From Marinobacterium sedimentorum (GTDB taxonomy: Bacteria; Pseudomonadota; Gammaproteobacteria; Pseudomonadales; Balneatricaceae), in contig NZ_JALDYX010000005.1 of assembly GCF_024267675.1 (NCBI RefSeq), positions 1 to 64,000 on the forward strand: 64,000 nucleotides of DNA, read 5' to 3'. This document shows, piece by piece, positions 60,360-64,000 of the stretch. Position 1 is the stretch's first letter, and each line of letters starts with the position of its first letter. The notes under the pieces were generated by a model. That model was not told where the DNA came from. It worked only from the letters and a program-made list of their open reading frames with translations, and made no database searches. Made by a program: the position numbers and the translations under genes.

Positions 60360-62633
60360 TCAGAACTGTTCTTGCTCCACCAACTTCAGCCATACAGGGT
60401 TGGTGAACGCCTTGTTCTCCTGACTGTCCTCGACCACCAGGCCAACCCAGCCGGACTCCTGGGGCACGTCGAATTGCACCGAGGCTGTCTCTCCGCCAAG
60501 CGCCTGTTCGCTAATCACGCCCTGCTTGCCAATCAACTGCACGGACTTGAGGCCATTGACCGAGAGCAGGTCGAAGCTGAGGGTCTGCGGCTGATCTTTC
60601 GCCAGTTTCAGTGTGTCGCCGAACATCACGTTTTTCGGATAAATCACCGGGCCAAAAGATACATAGGCGCGGCCGTTTTTCATCGCCTGGGCAAAGGCAT
60701 TGGCGTCCGGTTTACTGCCGGTGTACACGAACACCCGATCCAGGCCGGTGGTTTCGTTCCACACATCATGGGTGTCTGAGCCTGCGGTGTAGTAATACGG
60801 CAGGCCATCTGTCCACAACTGGCGGGCCTTTTCGACAGCCTTTTGATAGTCGACCACCGCGTTGATCTCGATCAGGTCGATCGCAGGATCAAAGCCGCCG
60901 GGCACGGTGCTCTTTTCCAGGCTGCTCATATAGCCGTAGGGGATGTAAGGGTGGTTGGAGGCGACGACTGTCGCCCCCATGCGCCGCATGTCCTTGAGCA
61001 GGGTATGGATATCGTCAACGCCTGGATCGACGGAGAGTTCTGCACCTATGTTCACGGGGAAGGGATTGAAGTGCCCCCAGGACGGCGAAAACTCGATGGA
61101 CGGCACGAAGGGCACCGCGCGCTTGTCCGAGAGCGCCTTGATCTCGGCGTGGTTTTTCGTCGAGTCGTGGTCGCTGACGAAGGTGACGTTAAGGCCCGCG
61201 GCCAGCTGCGAAATAACCAGGTCCTGCGGCGGGGTCGAGCCTTCCAGCACATCGGAGTGATGGTGCAGATCGCCGGCGTACCAGCCGTGCCGGGTCGGAT
61301 AAGTGCTGATCGGCACTTCGCCGGCCACCTGGGTTGTCTTGTTCGGCGCAATGCGCGCGTCCACCAGCACCGGCTTGGACACAAAGTTGGCGCCGGCCGA
61401 GACTTTAAACTGATAGTCGCCGGGGGCGAGGGTAAAACGCGCCTGACCTATATCGTCCAGGCCGGTGAAGAAGGTCTTGGCACCGAGAAACTCGATCAGA
61501 GGCTTGTTGCCGCTTTCAATCTGGATTTTCGCGTCCAGCGGCGTCTTGCTCTGGGCGTCCGTCACCTGAATGTTCACCTCGCCGGGGGCGAGTAGATCAT
61601 CGAACGACAGGCTCAGGGCTTGCTTGTTCTCGATGCGAATCGCTTGTTTCTTGCTTTCGGAATAGCCCTTGGCCGTTGCATAGGCCTGATAGTCGCCGAC
61701 AGGCAGATCAAGATTGTAGCTGCCATCCTTGCCGATCGCCCAGATGTAGGGCACGCCATCCTTCAAGATCACGACCGCCGGTGCCTCGACGGCTTTTCCA
61801 TCCTGGGTTTTTACGCTGCCGGACAGCGAACCCGCGTCCAGATGTTTGCGTTCGATTTCAGCCTTTACCACAGGTGCAATATCGCCGCTGCCCAGCACCT
61901 GGTATTCGCCCTCAAACGAGACCGACTGCGACTTCTTCAGGCTGTGCTTGAGGTACAGGTCGCGGGATTTGTATTTCAGCTCGGTAAAATAGGGCGCGTG
62001 CAGGGCGATCGCCCAGTCCTCGTCGTAGCCAACGAAGCGATCAGCGATCGGCTTGTCGACGGTCGCCTCTTCCTCGCCCGCATAGCCCGGTACCGCGAAC
62101 TTGTAGCCACCTTCGGGCCACAGCGTAAAGCCCGACTCCAGATCGACCAGGTCTTCGCCCTGGTTGGTCATGGTGGTTTTGACACGGATACGATCGGAGC
62201 CCGACGCGAGGCTGTATTCAGTGCTGATCACCACCTTGCCAAAGTCCCGCGTGACTTTGACCACGGCTTCCTCGGGGCTGTCTTTGACAATATCCACCTG
62301 CTGATAGGTGTTCGGCCAGCTTGACCAGTTGTTGGGAATAAAGTCGGCGAAGGCGACCCGGTCGTTGCTCAGCGAGCCGTCGGCTTTGACGTTCGCCATA
62401 TCAATGATGCAGCCACGCGCCACGCCCCATGGCGGTGGCGTGCCCACTGCCAGCGAGAACGCCAGCTTGTCGTTTTGGATGGTCAGGTCCTGGTCGGACA
62501 GCGCGGTGCCCGCCGGAATAATGGTCTTGCCGTGGCTGATGGAGACGCTTGCATGGCTCTGGGCGGCCGCGCCAAGTATCGATATTAGAATAATCGCCTT
62601 GGAAATCGATTGCTTACGAAATGCTTTTATCAT
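60360..62633 (-). CDS. CehA/McbA-type metallohydrolase (PHP domain), exported
   Basis: This 757-residue protein begins with a Sec signal peptide (AIILISILGAAAQSHA, about residues 13-28), so it acts in the periplasm. The N-terminal half is beta-rich, with two carboxypeptidase-regulatory-like modules (LSGSVKTQDGKAVEAPAVVI, NIQVTDAQSKTPLDAKIQIE). The C-terminal PHP-type metal site is built from GDLHHHSD, SDHDSTKNHAE, ASNHPYIPYG and AGSDTHDVW. The overall shape matches CehA/McbA carbamate-ester hydrolases of 760-800 residues. The natural substrate in most such proteins is unknown and carbaryl hydrolysis should not be assumed. It is followed by its own terminator. Confidence 0.82.
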   Translation of the reverse strand: MIKAFRKQSISKAIILISILGAAAQSHASVSISHGKTIIPAGTALSDQDLTIQNDKLAFSLAVGTPPPWGVARGCIIDMANVKADGSLSNDRVAFADFIPNNWSSWPNTYQQVDIVKDSPEEAVVKVTRDFGKVVISTEYSLASGSDRIRVKTTMTNQGEDLVDLESGFTLWPEGGYKFAVPGYAGEEEATVDKPIADRFVGYDEDWAIALHAPYFTELKYKSRDLYLKHSLKKSQSVSFEGEYQVLGSGDIAPVVKAEIERKHLDAGSLSGSVKTQDGKAVEAPAVVILKDGVPYIWAIGKDGSYNLDLPVGDYQAYATAKGYSESKKQAIRIENKQALSLSFDDLLAPGEVNIQVTDAQSKTPLDAKIQIESGNKPLIEFLGAKTFFTGLDDIGQARFTLAPGDYQFKVSAGANFVSKPVLVDARIAPNKTTQVAGEVPISTYPTRHGWYAGDLHHHSDVLEGSTPPQDLVISQLAAGLNVTFVSDHDSTKNHAEIKALSDKRAVPFVPSIEFSPSWGHFNPFPVNIGAELSVDPGVDDIHTLLKDMRRMGATVVASNHPYIPYGYMSSLEKSTVPGGFDPAIDLIEINAVVDYQKAVEKARQLWTDGLPYYYTAGSDTHDVWNETTGLDRVFVYTGSKPDANAFAQAMKNGRAYVSFGPVIYPKNVMFGDTLKLAKDQPQTLSFDLLSVNGLKSVQLIGKQGVISEQALGGETASVQFDVPQESGWVGLVVEDSQENKAFTNPVWLKLVEQEQF

Positions 62634-62788
62634 TATTTTGGACCTTTCGTGCCTGATGAAATTCTTTTTTAATTGATCATTCAGTTAACAACAACGAGTG
62701 TATAGGCCCCTCCTGTTAACCGTCAATGCGCACTTCATCGGACACTCTGTGTAGATCCCGTCAGCCAGGATCGGCGTTTTTCACGCTA

Positions 62789-63346
62789 TTAACCCAGCTT
62801 TCCCAGCGCACGCCGAATCAGGTTTGAGAGATCATCTATGGCCGGGACGCTCTGCAGCCGCAGTGCCGGCTGTAGCACAGCCTCCCGACACAGAGCCCGC
62901 AATATAAAGCGCTGTTCTGTTGTCAGGCTGAGCGCCTGGGCCTTCAACACCCGATCACACCAGCGCTCGAAACCCTCCTCAAAGGCACTGAACAGCGCCA
63001 GCGACTCCGGCTCCATCTTGTGCTGTTCCCCCAGCATGATGCGATAGATGGCCAGCATCTGCGGCTGCGTCGCCAGCTGGGCGAATCCGCCCGGAATCAG
63101 CTCAAACCAGCCAGTAGCCTCAATATCCAAGGTCGCCCGCTGCGCCTCGGATGCCGCTATGGCCTGTTCCAGCATCGCCTGCCACAACGCCTGCTTGCTG
63201 GGGAAGTGACTGTAGACGGTGGGCTTGGATACGCCTGCACTCTGCACCACCAGATCGATGGTCGTGCCCTGGTAACCCCGCTCGCTGAACAGACGCTGCG
63301 CCGTGTCCAGAATCAGCTGCTTTTTGGAAGGTCGGCCCCGGGCCAT
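62789..63346 (-). CDS. TetR/AcrR-family regulator
   Basis: This 185-residue regulator has the TetR helix-turn-helix at residues 10-55 (DTAQRLFSERGYQGTTIDLV, AGVSKPTVYSHFPSKQALW) and a ligand domain of the AcrR/TetR_C type. It is divergent from trpB; the 85-base gap between them holds an imperfect inverted repeat that suits its operator. The metallohydrolase gene lies 155 bases downstream on the same strand, so the two may be related or unconnected. Confidence 0.9.
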   Translation of the reverse strand: MARGRPSKKQLILDTAQRLFSERGYQGTTIDLVVQSAGVSKPTVYSHFPSKQALWQAMLEQAIAASEAQRATLDIEATGWFELIPGGFAQLATQPQMLAIYRIMLGEQHKMEPESLALFSAFEEGFERWCDRVLKAQALSLTTEQRFILRALCREAVLQPALRLQSVPAIDDLSNLIRRALGKLG

Positions 63347-63394
63347 GTTCAGATCCTTAAAATTTCGTTGACTGCAGCAGATTTTACTATTATT

Positions 63395-63415
63395 TTAACT
63401 AAACGGTAAAGTTAA
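63395..63415. promoter_or_regulatory. Inverted repeat in the tetR/trpB intergenic region
   Basis: TTAACT-AAACGGTAA-AGTTAA has perfect six-base arms and a nine-base spacer. It lies 49 bases before the tetR start and 17 bases before the trpB start, so a bound repressor could affect both. The assignment to the TetR protein rests on position. Confidence 0.5.
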
Positions 63416-63431
63416 TAAATTAAGGTGCGTC

Positions 63432-64000
63432 ATGCAAAGTGACAAGGGTTTCTTCGGCCGCTTCGGTGGCAGCTACATTCCTGAAATACTCCACGCCAGC
63501 CAGCAGGCGCTGCTGAACGCCTGGAACCAAGCCTCGGTCGATGCCGACTTTCTGGCCGAGGTTGACCGCGAGCTGCAGCAGTATTCAGGCCGGCCGACAC
63601 CGCTGACCCCCTGCCCCAACCTCAGCCGTGAACTCGGGGGCGCCCAGGTCTTTCTCAAGCGCGAGGACCTGAACCACAGCGGCGCCCACAAGATGAACAA
63701 CGTCATTGGCCAGGGCCTGCTGGTCAAGCGCATGGGCAAAAAACGCATCATCGCTGAAACCGGCGCCGGTCAGCATGGCGTGGCCTCGGCGCTTATCGCC
63801 GCCCGACTGGGGCTGGAGTGCACCATCTACATGGGGGCCCGGGATATCGAACGTCAGTACCCCAATGTGTTCTGGATGAAACAGCTCGGTGCCACCGTGG
63901 TGCCGGTCACCAGTGGCGGACAGACACTGCGCGATGCGCTGGATGAGGCGCTGCGCGACTGGTCTGCAGATCCGTCCGGCAGCCATTACCTGATCGGTAC
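63432..64000 (+). CDS. trpB: Tryptophan synthase beta subunit, 5' part
   Basis: The window ends inside this gene; 189 residues are visible. TrpB makes tryptophan from indole and serine with PLP. The N-terminus GFFGRFGGSYIPEIL is a variant of the usual FGGQYVPE motif. The PLP-binding lysine is Lys87 in HSGAHKMNNVIGQGL, and GRPTPL, KREDLNHSG, ETGAGQHGVA and DIERQYPNVFWMKQLGATVV follow the TrpB1 pattern. The start ATG at 63432 has AAGG upstream. It is divergent from a TetR gene; trpA would be expected beyond the window. Confidence 0.93.
   Translation, partial: MQSDKGFFGRFGGSYIPEILHASQQALLNAWNQASVDADFLAEVDRELQQYSGRPTPLTPCPNLSRELGGAQVFLKREDLNHSGAHKMNNVIGQGLLVKRMGKKRIIAETGAGQHGVASALIAARLGLECTIYMGARDIERQYPNVFWMKQLGATVVPVTSGGQTLRDALDEALRDWSADPSGSHYLIG

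Overview
The window looks like a chromosomal segment of a GC-rich gammaproteobacterium, most likely a marine or aquatic heterotroph in or near the Oceanospirillales/Pseudomonadales. The evidence is family-level: an Xps/Hxc-type type II secretion system (T2SS) cluster, a PspF-PspABC stress locus with a sigma-54 promoter, an Anr/FNR-type site before hemN, REP elements with a REP-associated tyrosine transposase, and many acyl-CoA and carboxylate catabolism genes. No rRNA, CRISPR array, prophage or plasmid backbone is visible. One tRNA gene (Thr-CGT) is present.

Layout. 1-3.2 kb: acyl-CoA thioesterase and the pxpABC 5-oxoprolinase operon. 3.4-10 kb (minus strand): a branched-chain-amino-acid-type ABC transporter (binding protein, two permeases, two ATPases) linked to an AMP-forming acyl-CoA ligase. 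10.3-13.9 kb: a divergent hybrid histidine kinase and response regulator that may control it. 14-17.4 kb: two small conserved proteins, 3-oxoacid CoA-transferase scoAB and a divergent LysR regulator, then tRNA-Thr. 17.5-34.4 kb: an almost complete T2SS locus, transcribed in the order gspE-F-G-H-I-J-K-(RAYT)-L-M-N-D, with gspA-gspB further along the same strand. A VpsR-like sigma-54 activator and a small unknown gene lie between gspA and gspD. 34.7-40.3 kb: orphan GAK-type CofD-like protein, EAL phosphodiesterase, membrane protein, IS200 remnant, SulP transporter. 40.4-44.7 kb: a glutaryl-CoA module (GntR regulator, gcdH, CaiB/BaiF CoA-transferase) and an atypical SDR. 44.7-47.3 kb: NnrU-like protein, Old Yellow Enzyme with a DUF1127-like small protein behind tandem TetR-type operators. 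48-55 kb: diheme cytochrome c lipoprotein, GMC oxidoreductase and a membrane patatin. 55.4-60.1 kb: hemN, pspF/pspABC and an ABM-domain membrane protein. 60.4-64 kb: a CehA/McbA-type metallohydrolase, a TetR regulator and the 5' part of trpB.

Main points of interest. (1) The T2SS locus has been hit by two kinds of mobile DNA. A 264-bp MITE flanked by TA lies between gspA and gspB and appears to have separated the gspB start codon from its Shine-Dalgarno sequence. A RAYT with an array of REP units sits between gspK and gspL, and its reading frame runs on into its own REPs. (2) Gene 3' ends are duplicated just downstream of stop codons at three separate loci: thioesterase, livF and patatin. (3) Several regulatory sites can be read directly: a perfect 20-bp palindrome before gcdH, two CATACC/GGTATG-type operators before the OYE operon, a psp enhancer with a -24/-12 promoter, and a class-II-spaced Anr-type box before hemN. 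(4) The cytochrome/GMC/patatin cluster, preceded by an AT-rich gap and a small upstream ORF, is the best candidate for an undescribed function.

All family assignments come from reading the protein sequences. No database search was possible.
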